Counted from the first letter of the stretch, positions 17,284-28,927 are shown. The stretch is 64,000 bases of DNA from Flammeovirga pectinis (GCF_003970675.1 NZ_CP034562.1:806001-870000); one strand, 5' to 3'. Notes: generated from the sequence alone by a model not told the origin. Numbers and translations: made by a program.

Positions 17284-18921
17284 TTAATCGAATAAAGCAC
17301 CCGGATTCATCACGCCATTTGGGTCTAAATCTTTTTTAATACTTTTCATTAATTCGAAAGAACGTTCGCCTAACTTTTCTTTCATCCAAGGAGCAAGTGC
17401 TCGTCCAATTCCATGATGATGAGAAAGTGAACCCTTGTTTGCTAAAATAGTATCTACCAATCCCGCATGGAATGTTTTATAATCTTCTGATGGGGCAGTT
17501 TTATCTGTAGGAGTAATAAAAGTGAAATACAAATTAGCACCATTTTCATAGACATGAGAGATATGGCACATACAAACTGTATTGGGTCTTGCTTTTATAT
17601 ACGTACGAACATTTTTCCATAGCTTTTCAATATTCGCCCACATAGCGGCCGTTTCTATGGTATCAGTCATTAATCCCAAATCCATCAAAGGCTCTCTCAT
17701 ATAAGCAGAATGATAACGTTGTTCTAACCACTTTCTAGTTGGCTTACTACCAATGCTTCTTCCACCAAATTTCTTTGCTGTAGACTTAATTTTATCAACT
17801 ACAAAAGAAGTATAATCTTTATCTCCTTCAACAGAAATAAACATTAAAGCTCTACTATTCGGTTTATATCCGAGTGCTTGTAATGCTTTATCAGAAAAAG
17901 AACCTTCAAACCCTTTCATTCTAAAAGCTACTTCTGTTTCTTCATGATCAGAGATTCTAAAAAGGTGAGGTAACCCAAACTGACCTTGAATACAAGTACG
18001 CATTGCTGCTGCTGCATTCTCAAAATCCTTGAAGATAATACAAGCATTCGAACGGTTTTTAATCGTAAGCTTTCTCACTTTCATTGTCACCTGAGTAATT
18101 ACACCAAGTGTACCCTCAGAACCAATAAATAAAGGCATAATATCAAAACCTTGGGCAGACTTTGGATAAGTTTCATTCTGAATAATTCCAGATGGAGTAT
18201 ATGCCTTTAAACTCAAAACCATATCCTCAATTTTTCCATAACCCGTAGAACATTGGCCTGCACCTTTAGCAGCAACCCAACCACCAAGCGTAGAAAATTC
18301 AAAAGATTGAGGGAAATGCCCGCAAGTATATCCTTTACTATTTAGGAATTTTTCTAACGTTGGACCTGTAATTCCAGATTGTGCAGTAACAGTTTGGCTT
18401 ACTTCATCAAAACTAATAATCTGATTTAAATGAGCAGTTAGATCTAAAGCGATACCACCATCTGGTAATCCAACTCCTTTTGTAACAGAAGAACGTAGGC
18501 CTTGCGGAACTACAGGAATTTTCCATTGCTGGCAACGCTGTAAAATAGTTTCTATTTGTGCTTCATCACTCGGAGTAATAATTAAATCTGGAGGGGTAAG
18601 TACTTGCTCCTGACGTAGCTGCATTAATTCTCCATAAAACTTTCCTGCAGAGTGTTTTACCCTATCAAAATCAGATGTTTTTATATTCTCTGCACCAACA
18701 ATATCTGTAAATTCTAGTACATATTTTGGTGGTAATCCAATAGGTTTATCTAATGTAATTTCTTTTTCACCGGGTAGAAAAGTAGGTAAGTTTACCTCAG
18801 TAACAGGTATACCTACTAAATCTTGTATTGTTTTTTTGCCTTGCTCGTTTAATTTTTCTTCGTAATGAGGGTTTCCCCAACGCAAGACTTGTCGGTATGT
18901 GTTTTTTAATTTTGATTTCAT
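17284..18921 (-). CDS. FAD-linked oxidase resembling alkyldihydroxyacetonephosphate synthase
   Basis: 545 residues. The vanillyl-alcohol-oxidase-type FAD domain (about 110-290) has the PP-loop pattern VVPQGLRSSVTKGV and LGGWVAAKGAGQCSTGYGKIEDM. The C-terminal domain ends with a SLSHHHGIGR motif (H501-H503) and DPNGVMNPGALFD. The HHHGxG motif, and the MDTIETA-like segment (LMTDTIETAAMW), strongly recall alkyl-DHAP synthase (AGPS), the ether-bond-forming enzyme, more than glycolate or lactate oxidases. It sits between GlpD (11 bases upstream) and an FGGY kinase. It could make an ether lipid precursor or oxidise a polyol; sequence alone does not decide. Confidence 0.8.
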   Translation of the reverse strand: MKSKLKNTYRQVLRWGNPHYEEKLNEQGKKTIQDLVGIPVTEVNLPTFLPGEKEITLDKPIGLPPKYVLEFTDIVGAENIKTSDFDRVKHSAGKFYGELMQLRQEQVLTPPDLIITPSDEAQIETILQRCQQWKIPVVPQGLRSSVTKGVGLPDGGIALDLTAHLNQIISFDEVSQTVTAQSGITGPTLEKFLNSKGYTCGHFPQSFEFSTLGGWVAAKGAGQCSTGYGKIEDMVLSLKAYTPSGIIQNETYPKSAQGFDIMPLFIGSEGTLGVITQVTMKVRKLTIKNRSNACIIFKDFENAAAAMRTCIQGQFGLPHLFRISDHEETEVAFRMKGFEGSFSDKALQALGYKPNSRALMFISVEGDKDYTSFVVDKIKSTAKKFGGRSIGSKPTRKWLEQRYHSAYMREPLMDLGLMTDTIETAAMWANIEKLWKNVRTYIKARPNTVCMCHISHVYENGANLYFTFITPTDKTAPSEDYKTFHAGLVDTILANKGSLSHHHGIGRALAPWMKEKLGERSFELMKSIKKDLDPNGVMNPGALFD

Positions 18922-18932
18922 TTCAAAAAATA

Positions 18933-20567
18933 TTAATCTTCTTCAAGAAGTTGATAGTGTGTAAGTAAGGTTTCTATTTGCTGCGTGATAACTAGATCAG
19001 AATACCCTATTTTTTTTTGTAAAATAGCGGAGACCGTTTCAATTAAGGCATCATTCGGTTTTCCTAAAGTGCCTAATCCGGTTCTTCTTAAAAATATATC
19101 TTCTAAGGTAAATGCCATTTCATTTTCGATAGCATGGTATACCTGTGTAATTACTTCTCCATCAGCATTTAGCAATGTCTGGTTTGTTTCATTGTTCACA
19201 AATCGCTTTAAAATAATTTCAGACTCCTCTCCATACATACTAATAAATGTCCATAACATGTGTTGAGATAAGAAAGGAAATTGGAGTTTTAAATACGAAT
19301 GGTATTGCTGTAAATTCGTGATTTTGCAACCAAAAAGTGGTATTTTGGCTGTTTTTTGGCTGTCATTTTCTAAAGTGATTTCTGACGAAAGTTTAGCACC
19401 TACAATCTCAGCCAAATGCCTAGAAGTGGTGTACTTTCCACCTTCTACAGTATAAAGCCCTGGGTATCCATCGGCCGTATGGTCTATAACTTCATGTTTG
19501 CGGGATTGATCATACGTATTTTCTGTTTGATGATCTACCAACGGTCGTAACCCGCCATAATAATAGCAGACATCTTTAAAAGATAGTTGACCATCACCGT
19601 AACAAGCATTTATTTCTTCAATTAATTCTTCAATACTTTCTCTGTTTACCTTCCAGTCGTCTACCTCCCCGGTATAAGGTTTATCTGTAGTGCCAATTAT
19701 AGAATGTCCTCTCCATGGAAGTACCATAACATGTCTGCCTTTAGGAGTAACTAAAGCAATAGCATGCTGATATCCAATTGCTTTGGTTACAATATGAATG
19801 CCTTCAGAACGCATAGTAGCTTTATTTGTTTTTGGAGCATTTTTAAACTGAAGAATATCATTTGCCCAAGCTCCTCCACAGTTAATAACTACTTTTGCTA
19901 AAAGTTTAATAGGAGTATCGGTAATAAGATCACGACCTATAATACCTTTTACTCTTCCGTCTTTAATAATAAAGTCTTCTACTTTTGCATAATTAGCTAC
20001 TTCTGTTTCGTATTGCATTGCAGATTTTATAAAACTCAACGTAAGTCTTTCTGCATTGGCATTTTGGCAATCGTGATAAACATAGCTTCCTAGTAAATCT
20101 TCTTTACGGATATCTTTCTCTCTAATTAGCGTTTTTTTAGCACTGTAATAGTCATAATTATCAAGTGCATTTTCTTTTAAAAGCGTATCTTTTTTATCAA
20201 AAGAAAGATAATCATACATTTCCATCCCTGCTTTAAGGAGCCACTTATCTTTATAGGTATAAAGTGGTAACATAAAAGGGATAGGACGCACAAAGTTTGG
20301 TGCAATGTTAGATAAGCGCAAACGCTCTTTTAGAGATTCTCTAACTAGGCCAAGTTCAAAGTTTTTTAAATAGCGTAACCCTCCATGAATAAGTTTAGAA
20401 GTAGCAGCAGAAGTACCTCCTCCAAAGTCACCTTTTTCTACTAAAGCAACAGTAGCTCCTTTACAGCTTAGTTCGTAAGCAATAGCAGCACCGGTAATTC
20501 CTCCTCCAATAATGATGGCATCATAATGTGGTTGAGAAAACCCTCTTTTATTCATAGGATGTATCAT
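18933..20567 (-). CDS. glpD: Glycerol-3-phosphate dehydrogenase/oxidase (GlpD type)
   Basis: 544 residues from ATG 20567. An upstream GTG at 20573 and an internal ATG at 20555 are alternatives. The Rossmann FAD motif IIGGGITGAAIAYEL lies near the N-terminus, followed by GTSAATSKLIHGGLRYL, the family signature. Later blocks VLPWRGHSIIGTTD and GGLRPLVDH, and the GGKYTTSRHLAE segment, are typical of GlpD. It oxidises sn-glycerol-3-phosphate to DHAP, passing electrons to the quinone pool at the membrane. It is the first gene of a three-gene operon with the AGPS-like flavoprotein and FGGY kinase. Confidence 0.92.
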   Translation of the reverse strand: MIHPMNKRGFSQPHYDAIIIGGGITGAAIAYELSCKGATVALVEKGDFGGGTSAATSKLIHGGLRYLKNFELGLVRESLKERLRLSNIAPNFVRPIPFMLPLYTYKDKWLLKAGMEMYDYLSFDKKDTLLKENALDNYDYYSAKKTLIREKDIRKEDLLGSYVYHDCQNANAERLTLSFIKSAMQYETEVANYAKVEDFIIKDGRVKGIIGRDLITDTPIKLLAKVVINCGGAWANDILQFKNAPKTNKATMRSEGIHIVTKAIGYQHAIALVTPKGRHVMVLPWRGHSIIGTTDKPYTGEVDDWKVNRESIEELIEEINACYGDGQLSFKDVCYYYGGLRPLVDHQTENTYDQSRKHEVIDHTADGYPGLYTVEGGKYTTSRHLAEIVGAKLSSEITLENDSQKTAKIPLFGCKITNLQQYHSYLKLQFPFLSQHMLWTFISMYGEESEIILKRFVNNETNQTLLNADGEVITQVYHAIENEMAFTLEDIFLRRTGLGTLGKPNDALIETVSAILQKKIGYSDLVITQQIETLLTHYQLLEED

Positions 20568-20652
20568 ATTCACTATTTATTTATTGAGTTGACAAATAAT
20601 GAATTTTTATTCAATTATAATAATGTTTTTCTTATTCGGTGCATTTTTCTGT

Positions 20653-20719
20653 TTATCCTACCTCTAAAATGCAAAAAAGACTACTCCATATTTTTATGAA
20701 ATAGTCTTTATTAGGATAA
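20653..20719 (-). terminator. Nested hairpin terminator of lipoprotein copy 1
   Basis: The inner 8-bp stem (20676-20683 with 20702-20709) is followed on the minus strand by a short T-run. An outer 8-bp stem (20653-20660 with 20712-20719) encloses it. Confidence 0.75.
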
Positions 20720-20741
20720 CTTAAAATTGAAGAATAGTTTA

Positions 20742-21344
20742 TTATTCTGTGATAGTAAACATCTTTACTAGCTCACTTAAATCTATTCTCTTAGATCTAA
20801 TTTCAGCTTCTTTATTTGTCTTCTTTATTGCAATTTTTAATGTATTCTTATGATTTGTTAGTACTTCAGCTTTTTTTGTATTGATCTCACTTATTGGAGC
20901 ATTATTCTTTTTAAGCTGTATTACTTCTTGATTAAGTGCTTTTGTTTTAGTTGAAGAAGCTAAGAATTCAGTCGATATAATCTTATACTCATTTATCATA
21001 TTCTCCAACTCTTTTTTGATTTTGAAATACTTATCTACATCATTTTGAGTAATTATAAAACTAGACTCTGTAAATAGTACTTTACCATTTGAAGATGTGT
21101 GTTTCTTCTTTGTTGACGAAGTATTTGGTACTGGAACAGGAGTAGGGACAGTAGTTTTTTTAGTATCTGTTTTTGTTGAAGCAGATGTGCTTTTTTTAGT
21201 TGCTTTTGTAACTTCTACTTTATCTGTAGAATTATCTTTTTTTGTTGTCTTAACAACTTCTTTAACAATAGGTTCAGGGTCTTTTTTATCTGAACAAGAG
21301 AAGAAAGAAAATGAAGCTAAAAGTAGAATTAATAAATTTTTCAT
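20742..21344 (-). CDS. Lipoprotein of unknown function, tandem copy 1
   Basis: 200 residues from ATG 21344; an upstream in-frame start would add 14 residues before the signal peptide and is rejected. The lipoprotein signal is MKNLLILLLASFSFFSC (Cys 17). Then come DPEPIVKEVVKTTKK and a long Thr/Lys/Ser-rich, low-complexity linker with a PTPVPVP segment (about 25-95). The C-terminal part (about 100-200) is helical and probably coiled-coil. It is paralogous to the gene just upstream over its whole length, including the leader. No known domain recognised; probably a periplasm-facing outer-membrane lipoprotein. Confidence 0.72.
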   Translation of the reverse strand: MKNLLILLLASFSFFSCSDKKDPEPIVKEVVKTTKKDNSTDKVEVTKATKKSTSASTKTDTKKTTVPTPVPVPNTSSTKKKHTSSNGKVLFTESSFIITQNDVDKYFKIKKELENMINEYKIISTEFLASSTKTKALNQEVIQLKKNNAPISEINTKKAEVLTNHKNTLKIAIKKTNKEAEIRSKRIDLSELVKMFTITE

Positions 21345-21423
21345 AGTAGTTAATTTTTGTTTTGATTCAACTTTAAGACATATCATCTCTACGCATAGCC
21401 AATACTATTTTGGTGTGTTAACA
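21342..21423. repeat. Lipoprotein leader repeat, copy 1
   Basis: The 5' leader of lipoprotein copy 1. It aligns, with scattered substitutions, to 22130-22211 (shared TTTTTGTTTT, ATTCAA and TAAGACATA blocks in plus-strand orientation). Confidence 0.65.
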
Positions 21424-21472
21424 AAATGAGCTTTTAAAGTTGTTTTTTAGCCTTTTTAGCAGCTGTAGAAAT

Positions 21473-21507
21473 AAAAAAAGCTACCTCATATTGTTATGAC
21501 GTAGCTT
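21473..21507 (-). terminator. Terminator of lipoprotein copy 2
   Basis: A 7-bp stem (21478-21484 with 21501-21507) plus an inner TCAT/ATGA pairing is followed on the minus strand by seven T. Confidence 0.82.
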
Positions 21508-21535
21508 AATTTATCTTATGTTTTGATCGATTTGA

Positions 21536-22132
21536 TTATTCCGTAATCGAATATGTATCTATAATTGTCTTTAAATCTCTTTGTGTTTTTTCTATTCTTC
21601 TTTTTAAAGATCCAGTTTTCGATGCATTATTTATCATACTCTTTACCTCTTGTTTATACTCTTTAGCTTTAGCTTTAGCATCAATTTCATTTTGTGAGGC
21701 ATTTTTTGCTCTTAATGCAATCAATTCTTTGTTAAGAACTTTAGTGTTTTCTATTGCTAATTTTGATTTAGAATTAAAATCGTCGTGTTCTTTTATCAAC
21801 TTAGTAATACTATTTTTTAAAGTAAAATAATGGTCTAAATCACTAGTTGAAATAGTTAGAACGGGATCAATAAAAATTGATTTACCAGAACTATGCGTAA
21901 CTTTTTTCTTTGTTGATGTAGTGGCAGGTGAAGGTGTTTGAGTTTTTTTAGCATCTTCTGTTTTAACCACTGATTTATTTTCGGTAGCTTTCTCTTTTTT
22001 AACTATTGCAACAGTATCTTCTTTTTTATTGTCCGTTTTAATAACCTCTTTTACAATAGGTTGTGGTTCTTCTTTATCTGTACAAGAAAAGAATGAAAAC
22101 GATAAGAAGAATAGTATTAATAAGTTTTTCAT
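21536..22132 (-). CDS. Lipoprotein of unknown function, tandem copy 2
   Basis: 198 residues. The lipoprotein signal MKNLLILFFLSFSFFSC is followed by TDKEEPQPIVKEVIKTDNKK, a Lys/Thr-rich linker and a helical C-terminal domain (about 85-198). It is the paralogue of the gene 190 bases downstream; signal, linker and final helix (ending in SITE versus TITE) all correspond. Each copy has its own terminator and homologous leader, so the whole transcription unit was duplicated. Coiled-coil content suggests a structural or envelope-spacer role, but this is inference. Confidence 0.72.
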   Translation of the reverse strand: MKNLLILFFLSFSFFSCTDKEEPQPIVKEVIKTDNKKEDTVAIVKKEKATENKSVVKTEDAKKTQTPSPATTSTKKKVTHSSGKSIFIDPVLTISTSDLDHYFTLKNSITKLIKEHDDFNSKSKLAIENTKVLNKELIALRAKNASQNEIDAKAKAKEYKQEVKSMINNASKTGSLKRRIEKTQRDLKTIIDTYSITE

Positions 22133-22211
22133 GAGAATTGAGTTTTTGTTTTATTCAATTCTAAGACATACCACCTATATGAATGGCCGGTATTGTTTTA
22201 ATCTATTAACA
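22130..22211. repeat. Lipoprotein leader repeat, copy 2
   Basis: Partner of 21342-21423. Confidence 0.65.
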
Positions 22212-22227
22212 AAAAGTAATACTTCAC

Positions 22228-22497
22228 CTATTTATCAGAATGACCTAAAGAACGTTCTGGATCAATTTTATTTCTGATTCTTTGTTTTACTGCTTTTGGT
22301 TCAGGAAAGCCATCTTCTTTTCTGTCCCATACTAATTGATTATCTACAGAAATCTTAAATACCCCTCCATTCGTAGGGCGTAAAGCAATTTCTTCAATTT
22401 GTTCGTTAAAAGTATACAGCAACTCTTGTTGCATCCAAACTGCTCTTGGAGTCCATTGACAGAGCGTACAATATTCTATAGTTATTTTTACTTTCAT
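22228..22497 (-). CDS. SelT/SelW/SelH (Rdx) family protein, Cys form
   Basis: 89 residues from ATG 22497; in-frame sequence upstream reads through the promoter and is not used. The thioredoxin-like redox motif C10-x-x-C13 (IEYCTLCQW) is in the family position, followed by the GGVFKISVD and LVWDRKEDGFPE blocks typical of Rdx proteins. Both positions are Cys, so selenocysteine is not used. Probably a cytoplasmic thiol oxidoreductase; physiological substrate unknown. It is transcribed divergently from the lactonase, with facing -7 elements 11 bases apart. Confidence 0.88.
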   Translation of the reverse strand: MKVKITIEYCTLCQWTPRAVWMQQELLYTFNEQIEEIALRPTNGGVFKISVDNQLVWDRKEDGFPEPKAVKQRIRNKIDPERSLGHSDK

Positions 22498-22521
22498 ACT
22501 AAAAGGATAAAATTGTAATTC

Positions 22522-22529
22522 TAAATTTG
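22522..22529 (+). promoter_or_regulatory. -7 element for the lactonase gene
   Basis: TAAATTTG, an exact TAnnTTTG match, lies 32 bases before the lactonase ATG. It interleaves with the opposite-strand element at 22541-22548. Confidence 0.55.
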
Positions 22530-22540
22530 TATTTTCGACA

Positions 22541-22548
22541 CAAATATA
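22541..22548 (-). promoter_or_regulatory. -7 element for the Rdx-family gene
   Basis: On the minus strand this reads TATATTTG, an exact match, about 43 bases before the ATG at 22497. Confidence 0.55.
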
Positions 22549-22561
22549 AATAACAGACAAT

Positions 22562-23659
22562 ATGAAATATATAATTTTAACGCTATTCCCTTTTTTATTT
22601 ACAATGGTAGTAAATGCACAAGACTTCTATGTAGGTACATATACTAAGACAACCTCAGAAGGTATTTACCATTTAAATTTAGATGCAAAAAAAGGAACAG
22701 TATCGTTAATTAATTTAGCTGCTAAATCTGTAGAACCGTCTTATGTGGCTTTTTCTAAAGACCACAAATATGTTGTAGCAGTAAATGAGATATCAGATTC
22801 TAAAGCAAAAAATAAAGATGGAGAGGTAAGTTTATTTACGGTAGATAAGTCTACAGGGAATCTAACCTTTATCAATAAAGTGCCTTCTGGAGGAGCTCAC
22901 CCTTGTTATGTTTCTTTAGATGAAAATAATACAGTATTTGTAGCAAATTACTCTGGAGGAAACGTTGGTGTTTTCCAAATAAAAGATGGGTTATTAGCTC
23001 CGCATCATCAGGTTATTCAATATGAAGGCAAAGGGCCAAATAAACAACGTCAAGAAGCAGCTCACGCTCATTTTGCACATTTTGATCCTAAGCAAAAAGA
23101 AGTTTTTACAGTAGATTTAGGTAATGATATAGTACATGTTTATGGTGTAGAAGAAGGTAGATTGACAGAAAAAACAACTGTTGAAGTTGCCAAAGGTTCT
23201 GGACCAAGACACGTCAATTTTTCTAGTGATAGAAAAGTGATGTACGTTTTAAATGAATTGACTTGTACTATCTCAATCTTTAATCAGGTAACTGAAGATG
23301 CTTACGCTATGGCAGGTGAAATTACTACTTTACCTAAATCTTTTGATGGTAAAAACACATGTGCAGCAATTAAAGTATCTAAAGATGGTAAGTATTTATA
23401 TGCATCAAATAGAGGGCATAACAGTATTGCTATGTATAAAATAGACAAAGGAACAGGTTTACTTACTAACATTGGGTATGCTAAAGTACATGGAGATTCA
23501 CCTAGAGATTTCTCATTCTCACCTAAAGAAGATTATGTAGTAGTTGCTAATCAAGTTTCTAATAATGTAGTAGTCCTTAAGAGAGATAAGAAAACAGGAA
23601 TACTTACTTACTCTAGCGAATTAGAAGTACCTCAGCCAGTAAATATTATTTTCTTCTAG
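22562..23659 (+). CDS. Lactonase family (6-phosphogluconolactonase-like) beta-propeller, secreted
   Basis: 365 residues with a signal peptide ending near VVNAQ (19), then a seven-bladed lactonase propeller. Typical family blocks are FYVGTYTK, GAHPCYVSLDENNTVFVANYSGGNVGVF, HAHFAHFDP, GSGPRHVNFS and SNRGHNSIAMYKID, with the SPRDFSF and ANQVSNNVVV repeats near the end. The Pgl family hydrolyses 6-phosphogluconolactone, but a secreted member probably acts on another sugar or aryl lactone outside the cytoplasm. It is monocistronic with a strong terminator 65 bases downstream. Confidence 0.88.
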   Translation: MKYIILTLFPFLFTMVVNAQDFYVGTYTKTTSEGIYHLNLDAKKGTVSLINLAAKSVEPSYVAFSKDHKYVVAVNEISDSKAKNKDGEVSLFTVDKSTGNLTFINKVPSGGAHPCYVSLDENNTVFVANYSGGNVGVFQIKDGLLAPHHQVIQYEGKGPNKQRQEAAHAHFAHFDPKQKEVFTVDLGNDIVHVYGVEEGRLTEKTTVEVAKGSGPRHVNFSSDRKVMYVLNELTCTISIFNQVTEDAYAMAGEITTLPKSFDGKNTCAAIKVSKDGKYLYASNRGHNSIAMYKIDKGTGLLTNIGYAKVHGDSPRDFSFSPKEDYVVVANQVSNNVVVLKRDKKTGILTYSSELEVPQPVNIIFF

Positions 23660-23723
23660 AAATAGAAGCAGAAACGAGTAAGGTTGCCCTGTCTAATTTA
23701 TAATCAAGGTTCCTTATAAAACG

Positions 23724-23762
23724 AAAAAGCCACTCCTCTGAAAAAGAGAAGTGGCTTTCTTA
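23724..23762. terminator. Bidirectional terminator, lactonase / META lipoprotein
   Basis: A 9-bp outer stem (23726-23734 with 23750-23758) continues into a 4-bp inner stem. A-rich left and T-rich right flanks serve the two convergent genes. Confidence 0.85.
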
Positions 23763-23777
23763 TTTTATGATGCTAAC

Positions 23778-24776
23778 TTATTTCTTTGCTTTAATCACTA
23801 ATTGATCGCCAGCAAAAAGTTGCAGTTCACCATTTTCAATTTTGTAATTATCAACTTTGTCTACTTGTGCAAAGAAAGCACTTTCAACATCACCGTTAGG
23901 GCACATCATTCTAGTTGCCGCTAAAGGACCAATTTTTACAGTATTAGAAAAAGCATCTAATTTAATAGCTCCTTTAAAGTTGTTACACCCTCCGTTGCCA
24001 CTTACTTCACTTCGGTTGTTTATGCTGATAGAAGGAGCTTTTTCTCCTAAATCATCTACACCGTTAATGAAAGATACTTTCCAGTTTTTATAAATATTTT
24101 GATGGTTCACACCTTTCTTAGCAGTTAAAAGAACCTCATCATCTAAAGATATCGTGATTACATCTCCTTCTACAGCTACTTTATTAAATTTTTCAAGAAC
24201 CTTACCTAAAGCTCTTTCATTTTCTGCAACTTCCTCACAGAACATCATAGTAGACATAAAAGGACCACCTTTATAAGTGTTATTTTCCTCGTCGTATTCC
24301 ATTTGTCCGTTTAAGCCGTTACAACCTGCAAAACCAAAAATGCTGTTTTTATTGGTGTCGAAAATAATATATGTTTTCATTGGGTCAGTCACCTCACCAT
24401 TTAAAGTAGAGATAACCCATGTTCCATTTATTTTTACAAAAGGTTTTTCTGTTTCTTTCAAGATCTTTACAAGTTTATATTTTAAAGACGATGCATCTGC
24501 AGGTGGATTTTCCACATTAGATACGGCTACTTCAACAACATATTCTGTTCCTTCAGTATACGTAAAGCCTTCGATAGCTCCGTAGAAATTGCTCCATTCT
24601 GCAGCATCTCCTTCTTTTACTTGATAACATTTTTGAGGACCTACTCCAGTGCAGTCTACTTGTTGTGCACCAATAACCATTGTTTTATGATTTGCTGTAG
24701 GTTGCTTTGAAGTGGCACAGCTAGAAAATAGTGCTGCTATAAGAATGATAAAATTGTACTTGATAAAATTAGTCAT
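23778..24776 (-). CDS. Lipoprotein with DUF4377 and two META (HslJ-like) domains
   Basis: 332 residues. The lipoprotein signal ends SSC (about Cys 20). The DUF4377 domain (about 30-112) shows VDCTGVGPQKCYQVKEG and EGFTYTEGTEY. Two META domains follow, at about 115-215 and 225-330. Each has a G-C-N motif (FAGCNGLNGQ, GNGGCNNFKGA) and a later Met-Cys motif (STMMFCEE, TRMMCPN). META domains occur in HslJ and in envelope stress lipoproteins; the molecular activity is not known. It is convergent with the lactonase. Confidence 0.85.
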   Translation of the reverse strand: MTNFIKYNFIILIAALFSSCATSKQPTANHKTMVIGAQQVDCTGVGPQKCYQVKEGDAAEWSNFYGAIEGFTYTEGTEYVVEVAVSNVENPPADASSLKYKLVKILKETEKPFVKINGTWVISTLNGEVTDPMKTYIIFDTNKNSIFGFAGCNGLNGQMEYDEENNTYKGGPFMSTMMFCEEVAENERALGKVLEKFNKVAVEGDVITISLDDEVLLTAKKGVNHQNIYKNWKVSFINGVDDLGEKAPSISINNRSEVSGNGGCNNFKGAIKLDAFSNTVKIGPLAATRMMCPNGDVESAFFAQVDKVDNYKIENGELQLFAGDQLVIKAKK

Positions 24777-25064
24777 ATTCTCGTGTAGTTATGTTTGAAA
24801 CCTATTAAACGGTTTGATTTCAATTTTAGTTTGATATTCTACAATAGAAACCGTTATAAAGATAGAAAAGTGCCATTGACACATCTGATTTACAGCAATT
24901 AAGAAAAGTTAAATATTCAACAGGTTTAATTTTTTAGTATCATAAAAACGTTTTTCAGCTAAAAAACATCTTTTAAAACACCGATAGATAGTATATAAAG
25001 GCACCTTTTGATATTTGTATTATAATTAAACGATTATGAGATATAGATGAAATCCATTGTACTG

Positions 25065-25072
25065 TACATTTG
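25065..25072 (+). promoter_or_regulatory. -7 element of candidate small RNA
   Basis: TACATTTG, an exact TAnnTTTG match, is followed by no start codon with a usable frame. A transcript from about 25079 would end at the hairpin at 25240. Confidence 0.45.
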
Positions 25073-25078
25073 TAATAA

Positions 25079-25271
25079 CAAAAAGAACAAGTATAGTAGA
25101 CAAAAAAGCTGATGTGTGGCTTAAAGAAATTATAGCGAATTAAACAGAAATAATGATGTGTACGCCTTGCATTTCAAGGTTATGTGTGACTTACAATTTT
25201 ACAACGTGACTATTTAATCACTAACTTCATGACATAAGGCCTCTATCATTTATTTGATAGAGGTTTTTTTT
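25079..25271 (+). ncRNA. Candidate small non-coding RNA, about 190 nt
   Basis: An exact -7 element lies just upstream, and a strong plus-strand-only terminator ends the segment. The nearest leftward gene is on the other strand and the previous plus-strand gene ended 1.6 kb away before its own terminator, so this terminator needs its own transcript. Possible internal hairpins are CCTTG/CAAGG at 25165-25179 and GTGA/TCAC at 25206-25221. An 18-codon reading frame from 25153 looks incidental. I do not recognise an RNA family, and the ends do not pair as in 6S RNA. The 3' boundary is well supported, the 5' end less so. Confidence 0.5.
25240..25271 (+). terminator. Orphan plus-strand terminator
   Basis: A perfect 8-bp stem (25240-25247 with 25256-25263), an 8-base loop and eight T. 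On the minus strand no T-tract follows, so it acts on plus-strand transcription only. Confidence 0.88.
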
Positions 25272-25508
25272 GTACTTCTACCTCTGTTTGACCTATTTAT
25301 AATTGTAAAATAAATAGCACAAATTTTAAATAATGATTGAATTTTTGTTTTCGTGTAATCAACGATAACCTTTGTTTAAAGTATATTAAAGCCATTTTTC
25401 TTACGGAGAAAGACTTTATTTGTAGAGTGAAATAGCATATTTTTTCAATATGTCTGAATAGAGTAAATTTTACATGAATTAGTGTTCATGATTTTGTTTG
25501 AATAAGAC

Positions 25509-25516
25509 TATTTTTG
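25509..25516 (+). promoter_or_regulatory. -7 element for the beta-galactosidase gene
   Basis: TATTTTTG, an exact match, lies 66 bases before ATG 25583. TTG trinucleotides occur just upstream but closer than the usual -33 spacing. Confidence 0.45.
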
Positions 25517-25540
25517 ATATAAAGGATGTAATAAGTGTAA

Positions 25541-28699
<3,159 letters not shown>

Positions 28700-28816
28700 T
28701 ATGTTATTGTTTAGAAATAGCTTGAATGAGTATTAAATGTGCTAAACTTATCAAGTTTTATGATAAAGAACAATGCTTTATTTTTTCATCTTTGGTGTAT
28801 AGATATCAATAACATT

Positions 28817-28927
28817 ATGATGAAGACTAAAGTAAAACAGAGCCGACGAATTGAAGCTCTTATTTATGCAACATTGTGTGGTGGTATTACATTGTTAATA
28901 GTAACTTTTTTAAGTTTATATACTTAG
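28817..28927 (+). CDS. Possible small single-span membrane peptide
   Basis: 36 residues from ATG 28817: a basic N-terminus (MMKTKVKQSRRIEA) followed by a hydrophobic helix to the end. The layout fits a small inner-membrane peptide, oriented in by the positive-inside rule. There is no homology I recognise and no clear promoter, so it may be chance in an AT-rich spacer. Confidence 0.3.
   Translation: MMKTKVKQSRRIEALIYATLCGGITLLIVTFLSLYT

Noticed and set aside
20653-20719. Inverted repeats as ends of a small mobile element
   Set aside because: The nested stems enclose only a few dozen bases and end in a T-run, so a terminator explains them.
25153-25209. 18-codon reading frame inside the candidate small RNA
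   Set aside because: Very short, Cys/Thr-rich by chance composition, with no promoter spacing or homologue that I recognise.
25079-25271. 6S RNA
   Set aside because: Length is similar, but the two ends do not pair into the long closing stem and the 3' end is a plain terminator hairpin.
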